DNA of 64,000 nucleotides from Cyprinodon diabolis (taxonomy: Eukaryota > Chordata > Actinopteri > Cyprinodontiformes > Cyprinodontidae). The position numbers and the translations under genes are program-made. The stretch lies in NCBI GenBank assembly GCA_030533445.1, contig CM060068.1, positions 17,575,479 to 17,639,478 of the forward strand, written 5' to 3'. The notes beneath the pieces are model-generated. The model saw only the letters and a list, made by a program, of their open reading frames with translations, was not told the origin of the DNA and did not search any database. Positions 21,807-34,700 of the stretch are shown one piece after another. Position 1 is the stretch's first letter, and every line of letters starts with the position of its first letter.

Positions 21807-21818
21807 GGGGGCTAATAT

Positions 21819-22620
21819 ATTCTTGCTTTAAATACGTAGAAGATTGGGATTGTAAAGTGACAAAATGCGGAGTTGGTCAAGGGTTGAACATGTATACCTA
21901 AGCATCAGAGAATAACAGGAGTGTTATTAGATACACTGCTAAAAACTATCGGCCAACAACATGAACAAAGTTGATGTATCTCAATAAAAAAAGACAATAA
22001 AAAAAACTTAATCATTTATTGCAACAGCACTTGAAAATTTTATTTTGATTAAAAAACATAATCAACACATCCAAGATTACAGTTCAAGGGTTCAAATAGA
22101 GACTGGTTAATATTGAGAAGAGCTAATAAAGCAATTATATCCCTAGAGGGTTTAAGAAGTAGAAAAAATATGTTTTTCAAACAGTGAGTACAAATAATTT
22201 CCTTTTAGTTTCACCTAGTACTGAAAATTATATTTACCTAGATATTAAAATGTGATACATTGGGGCATGCAATCAAAGCATTGCACCATTATGTACATTA
22301 TGTTTGTACATTTAAGAATTATATTGATGAATACCCATTTTTGAAAAGCAATTCTAGATGCCCAATCACAAAAAGAATAATTTAATTGCATGAATATTGT
22401 GATCTGTTACATCGGGAGTAAACAAAGAAAAGCAGTAAATAGCACAAGATCAGTTTATCAACTTATTCAAGTCACGTGTAAATAAGAGTGCAAGTAATGC
22501 TTTTTAAAATAATTAAAGGTTGGGATATAGAAACAGTTCATTTAACCTTAAATTGATCAGTCTTTTAAGAAAGAGATTTAAATTTGGTTAAATTACTTTA
22601 TTCATTTGGAATGATCAGTT
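21819..22620 (-). other. abca12: abca12 3' UTR and flank
   Basis: About 800 bp after the abca12 stop codon with no coding signal. Candidate minus-strand AATAAA poly(A) signals are at 22,597-22,602 (only about 20 nt past the stop), 22,039-22,044 and 22,015-22,020. The last pair would give a 3' UTR of about 600 nt and is more plausible. Confidence 0.45.
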
Positions 22621-22725
22621 CTATGTTTTTACAGCTTTAATTGAGTCCAGGTCTTCGAAGTGGTCTTCATTGTGAATCGGTATGGTTTCCATGCCAATGT
22701 TTCCCATGGCAAAATTGATGAAGAC
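22621..22725 (-). CDS. abca12: abca12 in-window exon 41 (last exon)
   Basis: [20 protein letters not shown], then [14 protein letters not shown] and TAG at 22623-22621. VFINFA follows the conserved VSQTTLDE of the previous exon. The tail differs in sequence from the Ser-rich tail I recall for human ABCA12. Confidence 0.93.
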   Translation of the reverse strand, partial: VFINFAMGNIGMETIPIHNEDHFEDLDSIKAVKT

Positions 22726-25700
22726 CTGTGGGCAGTCAAATAACATTGTAAGAGAAAAGTTCAAAGTAAATAGCAATAATTTATTCTAAAGAAAACTGTT
22801 ATATTGAGCTTATCGTCTGGTCAGCTTCCCAGCCCTACCCCCCCTCTCTTTCTTCCGTCTATGGGTTCTTCCAATCCCAGAGCCCCAAAGGGTTTAGAGT
22901 AGTTGAAGAATATCAGCTTTGGCTGCATATAAAGCTCATGGATTCTCTCCCAAACTCATATTCCATTTATTTTCCCTCAGGCATACCCTCTGTCAGTTTT
23001 CCTCTGCCTCTTTTAAACTTTCTCTGCTCTGTCTTTCACTCCCACTCAGCTTTCTTCTCTCCCTGCTTCCCCTACCATCATCCCGCTCTTTCTCTCATCT
23101 CATGTCCCTTTTTTCTGTCCCTTGCTACCCTCTCCCCATCCCTACAAAGCCACACAGTACCTCCCCATCTCCCTTTCTCTCTCTTTCTTTTTTACTTGGG
23201 TTATGTCCTGTCTTTTTCTTTTTTTTTTTCCTCACCTCATCCAGTGTGGTCTGGCTCACAGCGAAGTGTTTGATTCTGAGTGCATGCTTGTTGGACTCGA
23301 GCTGGCTGAAGATGTCAGCAACCCCTCCAGGAGCGTTTGGTACGTGGTATTCCACCATGGCAGAGTGCTGGTCCTATGCGTAGAGAAAGAAAACAGAGTT
23401 CATATGTTTAAAAAAAACATCACTGTGAAATCAGAATTACTTAACAAACAGACATTAGAAATGCAAAAAGGTGGCTGCTAAAACGTTTTCTTGGAGAGTA
23501 AATTGGCATTCTTTGAAAGCAAATCCACAATAAGCTACATCCAAACAAAACACAAAGAATAAAGAGAAGCATTTTCTATTTCTAGATTTCTAAGAAAACA
23601 ATCTTAAGCCCATTAAAATAAAATTTTATAGGTCAATTGATAACAAAGTCAGTCTTGAAAACCAACAACCATAAAATAATGGTTATGAATTTGCTAAATA
23701 AGGTCATATCCAGTCCCATCTTATCTGCTGTGGGAAACTCTTTTGGCATCTTACTTAGAATTAATCCTTTTTTTTTTGTCCCCAGCGCTCAGTAGCTGGC
23801 ACTCTAACCAATTAAACCATTGTCACGTTTTTACTGAATTGTTATTTAAATAGAAGGACAGGTGATTTTCAAACAGAATAAGAGGTTGGAGGCAGTGTCC
23901 CATTAATGACCCTCCTGTGTGAAATGCATACTGAGAAAAGAAAGTGCATTTTCTGCAAAACATATGTTATACAAAGCAAAAACACTGGTGTATTCTAGAG
24001 GAAGGATATTTTTACACTATATTACCTTACTTTTTAAGAACTAGTTGGTCCAGAAACTCTTTTTATGTACATTTCTCAGTCGCCATTTCACACAAGAAGA
24101 TCATATCCAACCTCAATTTGCTGTTAAATAATCCCTGGCTTTTTAGATAAACAGCAAATGCAAACATGATAGCAATTTGAACTTTCATTACCATCTGTAT
24201 AGAACGCCTGATTTGATTTTTGTCCATCTTGAACTGGCCATTAGCGTCAGCGTTAAGAAGCAGCTAATCTGGGTTTGTGCTAAATGAAGATGCCAAAGAA
24301 TTATCCACTGCATGCATGTCATTTAATTTTTTTTACAGGATTTCATGCAAATTTTTATAATCCTAAACTCAAGAATTTGAATATTTACTAATCATTAATG
24401 TTAAAAATGTCTTATGAGGTGCCACAGCCTATCAAATCTACCACTCTGTATGGGATCTGTTTAAAATAAAAGAACAACAAAAAAACAATTACTAGCTCAT
24501 GTTAAGCGTTTAGTGGCCGAGCTTTAAATGTTTTAAGCAGTTTGTAAAGTGAGCAGTTTGCAGCACCTCACCTGCCTCAAAGCCAGAAGGAGTAAAGTTT
24601 AAACCTACATCTAGATCTATGCTGCTTCATGTTTTCCTGATGTGGATGCAAGCAACTGACTTCTGACACAAAACAATGAGGAATGTCAAAATCTGTTGTC
24701 AGACTACTATAGGGGGAGAAAAAATCTACTGCTGCTGGCTACTTACAACAACCTTGGGGTGTTATTACTGTCAGAAATGGCTTGGCTATATTTGATCTCT
24801 TCTTTTGTCAATGTTTATGCTGTCATGTCATTGCAAACATAATGTATACAGTCCTAAATCTTGCATATTACCTGTTTACAATTCATGGATATTGCCATTT
24901 TTAAGTTCTACTTTATTTATATAAAAGTTTTATGGTTCAGCAAGGTCAGAGATTTTAAAGTTCAGACTTATTGTGTGACCTCTTAACAATAAAAGACCTA
25001 GCCAAAAATATATATTTATTTTTATATTTTCAAATACATCATTAGCTTGTGACTGCATTGTTTTTGTAATGATTTATAAAAGTATCTTTGTTATCAAAAT
25101 AAATTAATATAAAATTAAAACCTTAATAGAATTTTGTGTGGAACAAAAGGAAATATTTTGGAAAAAAATGGGAAATTTAAGCATTCAATTTTTGTGTGGC
25201 ATGTTTGCAACATATTTGGATAAAATCAGTTACTTTAAATTGCTAGTATTTTAAAGAACTTAATCATTAACCCAGTCCTATAGAGTTAACAATATTTGTA
25301 ACTAAACAATAGATACAAAATAAATTAAATGAATACAGAATTTGACTCAGAATGTAAAGGACCTTAAGATTCCAATATATGAATGTTTTTAATGTGTGTA
25401 AATAAATGAAAGAATGATCATAACATTCCTGGTGCTCTTCTAAAGTCTTTCACCTTAACTTTAATAAGTACTTTTGACTTCTCTAAATGGTTTATAAGGC
25501 TCACCTTGAGGTATGTGGTGGGGAATCTGCGCTGCATGAAAGCAGTGATTTCCTCTGAATCACATGAGGGCTCGGCCAGGTACATCTTCACTGTGAACCC
25601 GCTGCCAAACCTGCACAAGGACGATTTTATAAACAAAGTACTGTTATGATGTGTCTGAGGGTTGGTAAGGGTGTGGGTGTAGGAGAGAGTGAGGGTGAAG

Positions 25701-28700
25701 TGAAGGAGGAGTAGAGGTCACTAACCTGTTCTTGATGTGCTGCAGGGAGCCCAGGCATCGGAACTGACCTTTCACCATGATGGCAAGACGGCTGCAGAGC
25801 GCCTCACACTCCTCCATGCTGAGATCCAAAGACAAGGGGAGAAAGATAAAAGGTCATGAAAGAACCATTCAGGCTTAAAATAATTAGTCTACAATTTAAA
25901 ACTTGCTGTATATTTCATCTCCAGACCACTAAAAAAGAAGGATAAAACATAAAGAATGTAATCCTACAATGCTATTCAACCTATTAATGCAATTCATGCC
26001 TTTTTATCTTTTCTCCTTTCTATAAAAAGGGAAGTGCAGACTAAGTGAGCTGTGATGAGAATATTAAGTAGACTCTTGCTATATTCTTGATCTAATTCTC
26101 ACCTGTGAGAGGTGAGGACAACTGCGCATTTGCCCCTCACTTCTTCTGTGATTATCTTCCACAGATGACGCTTGGTGCGTGGATCCATGCCAGAGCTTGG
26201 CTCATCCTATGATAAAAATAATTTAAGAAGAGTAGTGCATTAATATCAGGGTTAAAAATGTACATAGAAGTTGGCACAACATTTTCTCTATGATTTTCCT
26301 TCACTGATAATGGAAACTCAAAAATGACACAGTTTCTCTATTACTGAACACAACACAACTAAAAACTACATGTGCTTAAATTGAAACTGGGGAAAGAAAT
26401 TATTTGAATAAATATGAGGCTCTTTTAAAGGAAACTACATGTTGTAAGACACTGAGACATGTCTGCGATTTATGTAGGATTTGAGAGGGAGAGAAAGTCT
26501 CAGCAGACTGTGTCTTGTATGAAACATGCTGAATTTGGATGCATTGACAACCTGAGATTAGATAAGGATCCACATTCTCAAAGGACAACACATGGAAGTG
26601 GCTTTTTTTTTTTAACAATAATACTGATGCCAATCATGCAAAGTGTTTATTTATTAAAGATAGATATTCTTGTTTTTACAGCAAGAAGTTGTGATGTTAA
26701 GTAATTTCTATTTATTTAGCTGCTGGGATACATATTCTATTCTACTCTATTCTATTCTAATAAATGCTTATATTAGGTAGGCAAAAATATTTATTTTTTT
26801 TAAAACCTTCTGATATACTTCTGAAAGAGGAACTAGAGTTATATCATATTTGAGACATCTGATTGGTGCATTTCTGACTAAAATATTGCCATATTAAGAA
26901 ATGAAAAGCAGCCTGTTAACAAAAGGCAGCCTGTAGAAAACACTGTAAAAGACGAAAGCAGAAAGATGGATGCTGTTTACAAGATTTCGATCTACGGATG
27001 GTGACAAATGGACGAAATATATAGAGGGACACAAAGAAGGATTTAAACAAAGCTACAGGCAAAAGGATTTCTGTAAAATAAAAATAAAAAACAAATATAG
27101 CTCTATATTTCCTTTTTTGTGTCCATTGAGAAAAATAATTAGCCAGATGTGTCTGCATAGACGGTTCTGTCCTCCTCACCAGGAGCAGGATTTGTGGATG
27201 TCCGATGAGAGCCAGAGCAGTGGAGAGCTTTCTGCGGGTTCCACAGCTGTATTGGTCAGTAATGATGTTTCTGTGGTAATTCAGCTCCAGCCTCTTCAGA
27301 AGGTAGTTCACCACCTATAAAGGAAGCATGTAGGGGGTTAGACTGGGCATGAGCAGAATAACAAGTACCACAGATTTCTCCTTTTATTTTTACTTTTGAA
27401 ATAATGCTGGAACTGCAGAAATCTCTGTTCTTATAAATGGCCTCTAGTACAGACAGATACAAATATGTAATAATATTATTTTTGCATCGATCAAATTAAT
27501 TCAAAGTTTTTTGACTAATTGTATTTTGACCTGAAAACACAAACAGTCATAATTATATACAAGTAAAGTTCTGGTCCATGGTTTACACACTCTTTAACAG
27601 GATGCAAGTCATCTCAATTTTGGGATTTTATGAACCATTTTTCCAGAGTGGAAGGGTAAGAAAACAGTTTCTAATAACTGAGTCAACATGTGGAAATGTA
27701 CTATGAACTTTCTCTGATTCCCTTTTCCCCATCATCTTTGTCTCTGGTAACCACAAAATGAGGATTTGAGGCGTCTGTGAGGACTCTTGAGATTTAAGTT
27801 ATGCTGAAGTTGTTCATTTTGTAAGAGATTAGAAAAATCAAAGTTCATGTTGATTAAAAATGTATAATATTCTTCATTATTTATGCTTCCTAGTTTGTTT
27901 CTGAATATTCACACTATTTGCTTTTGATCTAAAGGGAAGTTTTTCTCAGCTATAACAATTTGAATATAATTTAAACCTCCCAAAGTTATATTTATATACT
28001 TGAATCTTTATATGTAGTTTTGATCCTGCTTAGATAAGAGAAATAAAAAAAAATGTATAAAATCCAAAATTGTGTATAAAACAGGTTTGAAAACATGACC
28101 AGATTATTATTGCTATAACCATTAAATCCTGGATTAAGTACATGTTAAATGAATCAAAAATGGCTGACATTATCAAGTCATCATGACATTATAAGGTCTA
28201 TGTATACTGCTGACTTAAGCTGTTGTATGTTATTTCCAGCTGGAAAAGTAAACCCCAACCTAATAGTTTACTAAATCAGATCTAAACTAACAAACAGTAG
28301 CTTGATTTTCTATCCCTTTAATCCAACAATTAGAAGCTCCCAGAGGAGGTCCAAAAAGCCACTCCTGCTTGGAGCACATCCACAGCAGGGAAATGTGGAT
28401 TTATAAGGACAAGGAGCACGAAGTGGCCTGCTCCTTACTGGGAACTTAATATTAACGGTCTTACAGTAATTGCCTCCTCCTATTCGCTTTACAACAACAA
28501 CACACTGACTTACCCAAGGTGTCTATCAGCTCCACTTACATGAATATTTAATATTGTTTGCACAATGATGATGACACTACATGGTGACTTCATTTAAAAA
28601 TGGCTGCAGTCCTGAGGCAGCAGGAACTGATGCAGGATAATCCATTTGGTGCATGTCAGTAAAAAACAATAGCAATAAATCAACAAAGCAGAATGATGCT

Positions 28701-31700
28701 AAACAGATACAGACACTTAAAAAGTATCTACTTTTTTATCAATCACACGAAACTGAGCTCCAATACTGGGATGCTTGGAAAAAGCTTAAGGTCATTTCCA
28801 ATTAAACTATGGCCCTTTTCCCATCAGCTAGTGAGTTGGAAAAGCAGGTCAATGAAGCAAGCCAATGCAATATCTAACTCAGTTGGCTTAGATTTCCTGC
28901 TTTACTTTTGTGAGAGGATTTAAGCCTTAGATGTTTGATTTTTTGTTTGGTTCACTGGTCCAGGTAGCAAAAAAAAGAAAAGAAAAAAAACTCTGCAAAT
29001 TTAATTAGTTAAGAAAACCGCTCAGTACTGAGACAACAAGTCTGATAGACTAGTACTCGCAGTATTTTACCTGTTCAGATCAAAACATGTTGTTTTCATG
29101 TTCTCTCCTAAAAGCCACCCTCCGACACCTTTGATGCAACAGCTCATTAAGCTGACAAAACCATGCCAATATGAAATGACCCCATTAAGGTTTGTCTCAT
29201 TATCCACAGCAAGGGGACTGTCAGTGGGGGACATCATAAGAGAAATTCTATATATAACTTCATCATGGTGAATTAGGTTGACATTGACGTTGCGGCTATT
29301 ACAACCATTGTTGTCATTAGCCCTGATCAGACGGCAAAGGGCCGGCGACAACAGCAGCGACAGTGATTAGTGTCAGACATTATTTCTGAGCTTCATTGTC
29401 TCTCTGTGTCTTTGTGAGTCAGAGCATACATGCTGATGTTGTCCCTGGTTCTGTTGATAACACGAATGAGCGTGTCAGAGGCAATCAGTGTTTTTTTGGG
29501 GTTTTTGGTGGAAAATGGAGTGGAGGAAGAGAAAAGGAGGCAGATATCTTTTTCCGTATAATCCAGATTTGTCATGACAACTGCTGTGCCAGCTGTCAGC
29601 ACTTATGAGAAATGATAGTACGTTTCAGCAGACTACCAAAAGCCATAAACATATCTTACATTTTATGTGAAGAGAACCTTTTGGCCTCCTTTGCCTTTGA
29701 TCTATGACAGCATCCCAGAATGTCATCTCGGTCGACCATAGCTGGATCAATGTTAGCTTTTAGAGATTTATTGCTTTGTTCTCTGAACTAATAAAATCAG
29801 CGTGAGGTCACAGAGGGATGTGATTGCTCTGTGTGGTCAGTGAGGTGGGCTATAAAAAGATTAATGGGTAAGGAAAGCATGAGTCATGAAACATGACTGA
29901 ATGAATCTCTTTTAACCTGACTTGATGACAATGCTAATTTAAACTGAACTCATAACTTCCTTCACTAAAGTGGAAACGATTCTCAGTTGTGCTTTAGTTA
30001 TTCCATGGAAGTAAGCCATGCACTTACAAAACATATCCATCCTCACTAGGATTCTTTATTTTCTCATTAATCAGGTGATGCAAAAATGCATTGTTAATAT
30101 ACTTTTTTTCTATTTCTACAGTTGCATTTAATAGCAGATTAAAAATAATTAAACTAAAACTTATGACTAAAAAAACAAAAAAATCTGGATTGTCTTATTA
30201 ATCCTTAAAAGCAAATTTGTGGTTTGTTTCAATATGTGATAGTACCTTATAGGCAAGGGCAAGTGTGTGATTTTCACTATATGACAAAACTTAGGGGGAA
30301 AAAATGGTGCTTCAAGGTATTCTCACAAAAAAGTAAGCTAGTATATTTGCTTTTTTTGAGTGGTTCACAATTTAAAACATGGTATGAGATGGATATCGCA
30401 ACAATTAATTCCCTTTATTTGTTTCCTTACCTGAATTTAAAGCTACAGTGTGTAACTTTTAGCGACATCTAGCGTTCAGACTGCAGACTGCAGCAACATG
30501 AACATCTCCCCCCCACCGCTTCTCCCCCCCAACAGTACGGCGAGCGTTACGGGACAAAATGTCTTCCACGACGTCCGCATCACCTACCTTCTCAAGTGAT
30601 GAGGTTTGTTTACATAGATAATTTTACAGATAGTATTTCATTAGTCTGTGTAGGGTATAGATTTCATGTAGACTTAAGATAATAAATATACCCGTTATTT
30701 TTTCTACATCGTTGTGACATTTTGGCGATCTCGCAATCACTAGTTTGTTGGCTCTGCGCTGCCGTAGCGCAAAGATGTCTGCCTCCATGGCTGCGAGACC
30801 CGCTCCTATGTAATTATGAATAACGAATTCTAAGGCAACGCAAATATTAAGGTTAAGAGGCTGAGCTCGTAGATGATAATAAATAACATAGTTATGTATA
30901 ATATATTACATTTCTGACTGTATATCCCTGTAATTATTACACACTGTAGCTTTAACTATGTTAAACAAATGTGTTGTGCAAAGCCCATTGGTGAATTGCA
31001 TTCTATTGCATCAAGAAAAAAAAGATTTCTTGTTTTTTTATTAAGTCTGAAAAGTGTAAGAATACACAAAATCTACAGGAAAGAAAGAAAAACCCTGAAT
31101 TACTCAAGAACGTATCCTAAATATACTTAGGTTGAAGTTGCCTCATATAAAAACAATCAGAGGAAGAACAAGACTGGAAGTATTGAATAATTATCTATTA
31201 TTATTGAACTTTGACTGCTTAATTTTATGCATACAAGTCCAGTCCTTTGGGATCTAGTTATATAACCACCATGTCTGCAGTTGAAAATAAGTTTAGTCAA
31301 AAAAGCAAAGGAGATACAGGTTATCATAAAGAAAAAAAATATGCTATATATACAAAATGTTTTCAAAGCTCGATCTAAACTCCATTTTCTTTCTGTTCCT
31401 CTGCTAATTTCTCTCATGTTGGCAGCAGTGACAGACAGGCACGCTGAGTAATTACCACAGAACCAAGATTGATTAGTTCTCCCAAAGATAAATGAGAAGA
31501 ATGGGGATAAAGTGACACATCTAATAAGATCCTACCACCATCAATGCATCTTTTAAACACGAATTTGCAGAGATGCTAAAAAAGCGCATGCATTGATGAA
31601 AACTTCAGTCTTCAATTCTGGAGCCAAAATAACAAAAGCTTTTTCCCTTTTGCTGCGGACACTAGGACTTCCAATACATATCACACGCCTTGATTAAGTA

Positions 31701-34700
31701 TGCATGGAGGCAACAGCTTCTTCTCTTGCAGTAAGAGTGCACCTAAGAATGTGTATCAGATACTGTGTTGTTTTGCATATGATGTTGTCACTACCCAGAG
31801 CTTTGAAAGACAGCTCTTGCTTACCCCAGCTATCTCCCTCTTTGAGATGCCATGAATGCGGGAATAGAAGTACAAATGTTCTTCTCCAGTGAGCAGTTCG
31901 TCAAGAGCATCCACTTGGGGACAGTAGCCAATGTTAATTCCCTTGTCACGGCACTCCATGATGTCTACCAAGTGCCTGGGGGAAGAAAAATACATGCACA
32001 AAAAATATTCTTTTAAATTTCTTCAATGCTATATCTTTCTCCACTCCAAACTTTATAACTTTGTAACATTGTAAGTATTTAAAGTGTACTTGTGTCCTCT
32101 AATAAATAAATAAAAAAACACTCTACAGGCACTTACCCATATCTATCTGCATTATTTTGGAGTAAAACTTGAAAATGTTAAATGTTATGAATTAAACATT
32201 GTACAGCTTACCCTTCGCTGTCCCTGATCTGTGCAGAGCCATCAGTTGGACTCACATCTCCAGTCAGCATCTTGAAGGTGGTTGTTTTTCCTGCCCCATT
32301 CACCCCAAGGAGGCCAAAGCACTGAAAGGCAATAATTAGTAACTCAAATTCAGACGTTAAAATAGTAAGAGTAAATAGATCTTAATGCAAGCTTTTAGTG
32401 CTTTAGATTAGCGTAGAGAAAGGTGGTAAGAAAAATTAATCGCAGTTGTTTCATTTCACTGTTGCCAAATGCTTTTTCGAGAGGGATCAAAGCTATAAAG
32501 TTAATAGCTTGATGCGAATGGACAGAGTCCCTTAGTGAAACCCTCTCTGCCAGCTAGAAATAGGAACTAAATTTGACTGCCTCCATAACTGATTGTTACA
32601 GATATTTTTTTTATTGTTTGTTTGTCATAAATATCAAGATATTTGAAGATCATTTTACTTCTACATGATATGACAGTAAATTCCAGCTGGTCTGTAACAT
32701 TGACCAACAACCACTATCTTCCAAAAAAAATGTAACTTTTTAGTGATATACAATGATTTCCTCAATTGAATTTCAAAGAGTTTAAAAATAAAAAAGACGT
32801 AAAATCGTAAAAAAAAAAAAAACATAATTCAGACTTTGCACGGGTTGATTATTAATTAAAAACAATGACCATTTCATTTTTAAGTGGTCTTTAATTGGAT
32901 TAGACTGGATAATCCATTTCTTTTTTTATGTACTTTATTTTTTTATTTGGTTCTAAGATCTTACCTCTCCAGCAGGGATGCCCACAGACAACCTCTTGAC
33001 AGCAGGCACCTTCTTATTGAGGTGTTGATAGATTTTAGTGAGCTGGTTGATCTGCAGCAGGTCGGAGCTGGCTGCTCCGCTGGCCACTCGAAGATGCTCT
33101 GTCGCCACATCCTCATCATCTTCTTCTAGAGCATCCTGAGGCAGGGTCTTTCTTCCCAAGATTAGATGCCTACAAGTAGAGAGAGATGTTTCTTTTAAGT
33201 GTTAGTGAAAACAAGAATACATACATACATATATATATATATATACACACACACACATACATTAGTCTAGTTGTAAAAAATAAATAAAGGGGATGTTGAT
33301 TTTTTTTTTTTTTTTGGAAGCATACATAGCCTAATTAATATAGTTTATTAACCTAAAGCAATATGCATGGTATGGTTGTTACATGTCAGGTACCCCGGTC
33401 ATTGACCTTGAACAAGGCACCTTACAGTAGAACTGCAGTCAGTCCCTGGACTGGCATGGCTATCTTTACCCCTACATAGTTAGGGACAAATTCCCACTGG
33501 GATCAGCTTCATAGTCATGGTAGGCCACTTCTTTGATTTCATTGCCAAATGTTGAAAGGGCAATATTATTGCCATTACTGTTAATATATAGTAAACATTT
33601 TAAACATTCAGTAATAAAATGTCACAGGGGATGGTACGGGAGGGATGATCATTTAAGAAGGGGGATGCAATCCCCCCTCATCCCCTCTAAGAGAGTTTTC
33701 GAACTATTTAGCTGCTCCAAAGGGTAAACAGAATGAATTTATGCAGCACTGTTCTAGTCATACAGTAATGTTCACATAAACACTCAAAGAGTCCTACACT
33801 GATACAAAAATTGTTAGGCAACTTGGTGTTAAGTGCCTTGCACAGGGGCATATTGACATGTCACAGGAGGAAGCTGGTATCGAACCCAGATTCTTCCACC
33901 GGATGACTGCTCTGCACACTGAGCCATAGTCACCTCGTGTGTTACACACATCCCAATGGTTAGAACACAGTACAAAATACAAACCTTGAAAGAAAATTCT
34001 GTAGATGTCATACTGAGTGTTAAGTTTTAAGAGTAGCATACTCCAGCTTTAGTTGTTTTTAGACACACAATGCTAAAAAAAAAAAAAACACCTCTGGAAT
34101 CTGTTTTTTCGTACCTGACTTTGCGTACGAAACGCCTGTTGAGCAGGAGGCGCAGGGTGAAGAAGAAAACGCCTTGGATGAAGGAAGATATGAACATCCA
34201 GCCCAAGCTCTCTGTGGAGAATGGATTTTTGTAGGCATCGATTCCATAGCCATTTAGAATCTGGACCTCGATGTTTGTCCTGGCAAGCTCCATTAGTCCG
34301 TTCCCAAAGTTGAACTGAGGGAAGATGAGGAATGCGTGGTTCAGCTTCTTCAGTATCTCATGAATGACCTGTAGAAAAAAAAAGAGAAAAATAAGAGAAA
34401 AAATAAATAAGGTTAAAAAGTTTAAATACTTTTTAATTTTATTTCTATAAATGCTGTGCTCTTTGCGAGGTATGTTGGTTACCTCAGAGTTCTGGCTTGA
34501 TATTTGTCCCAAAAAGTAGAGAATGGAGGTGCAAATGATGGTGTTTATGCTGAGGAAGAGGTTGATGCACACATAGGCGAGGAAGGCTTTTTCTACATCT
34601 TTAAAGAGCCCTGCTAACAGATACATCCAGGGGAATGTGGCGAACCTGAGAATTTGGCAAACAAATAATATTTTAAAAACAAATCACCATGAATAATCAA

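Larger units (their letters stand above)
16867..21818. mobile_element. nested insertion: SINE, then Tc1-like transposon, then LINE
   Basis: GGGGGCTAATA occurs at 16,867-16,877 and again at 21,807-21,817, with a further shared T, bracketing the whole block. It fits the target-site duplication of the SINE at 21,436-21,806. The Tc1-like element (16,878-21,433) lies on a TA in the left copy, next to the SINE tail. The LINE (17,101-20,431) interrupts the Tc1 transposase. Layers are described separately. Confidence 0.85.

Noticed and set aside
22919..23383. 154-codon Ser/Leu/Phe-rich plus-strand ORF
   Set aside because: It is a translation of a CT-rich intron tract and the antisense of abca12 exon 40.
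27570..27950. Possible old repeat (GGTTTACACACTCTTTAACA)
   Set aside because: I could not recognise a family, inverted ends or a duplication.
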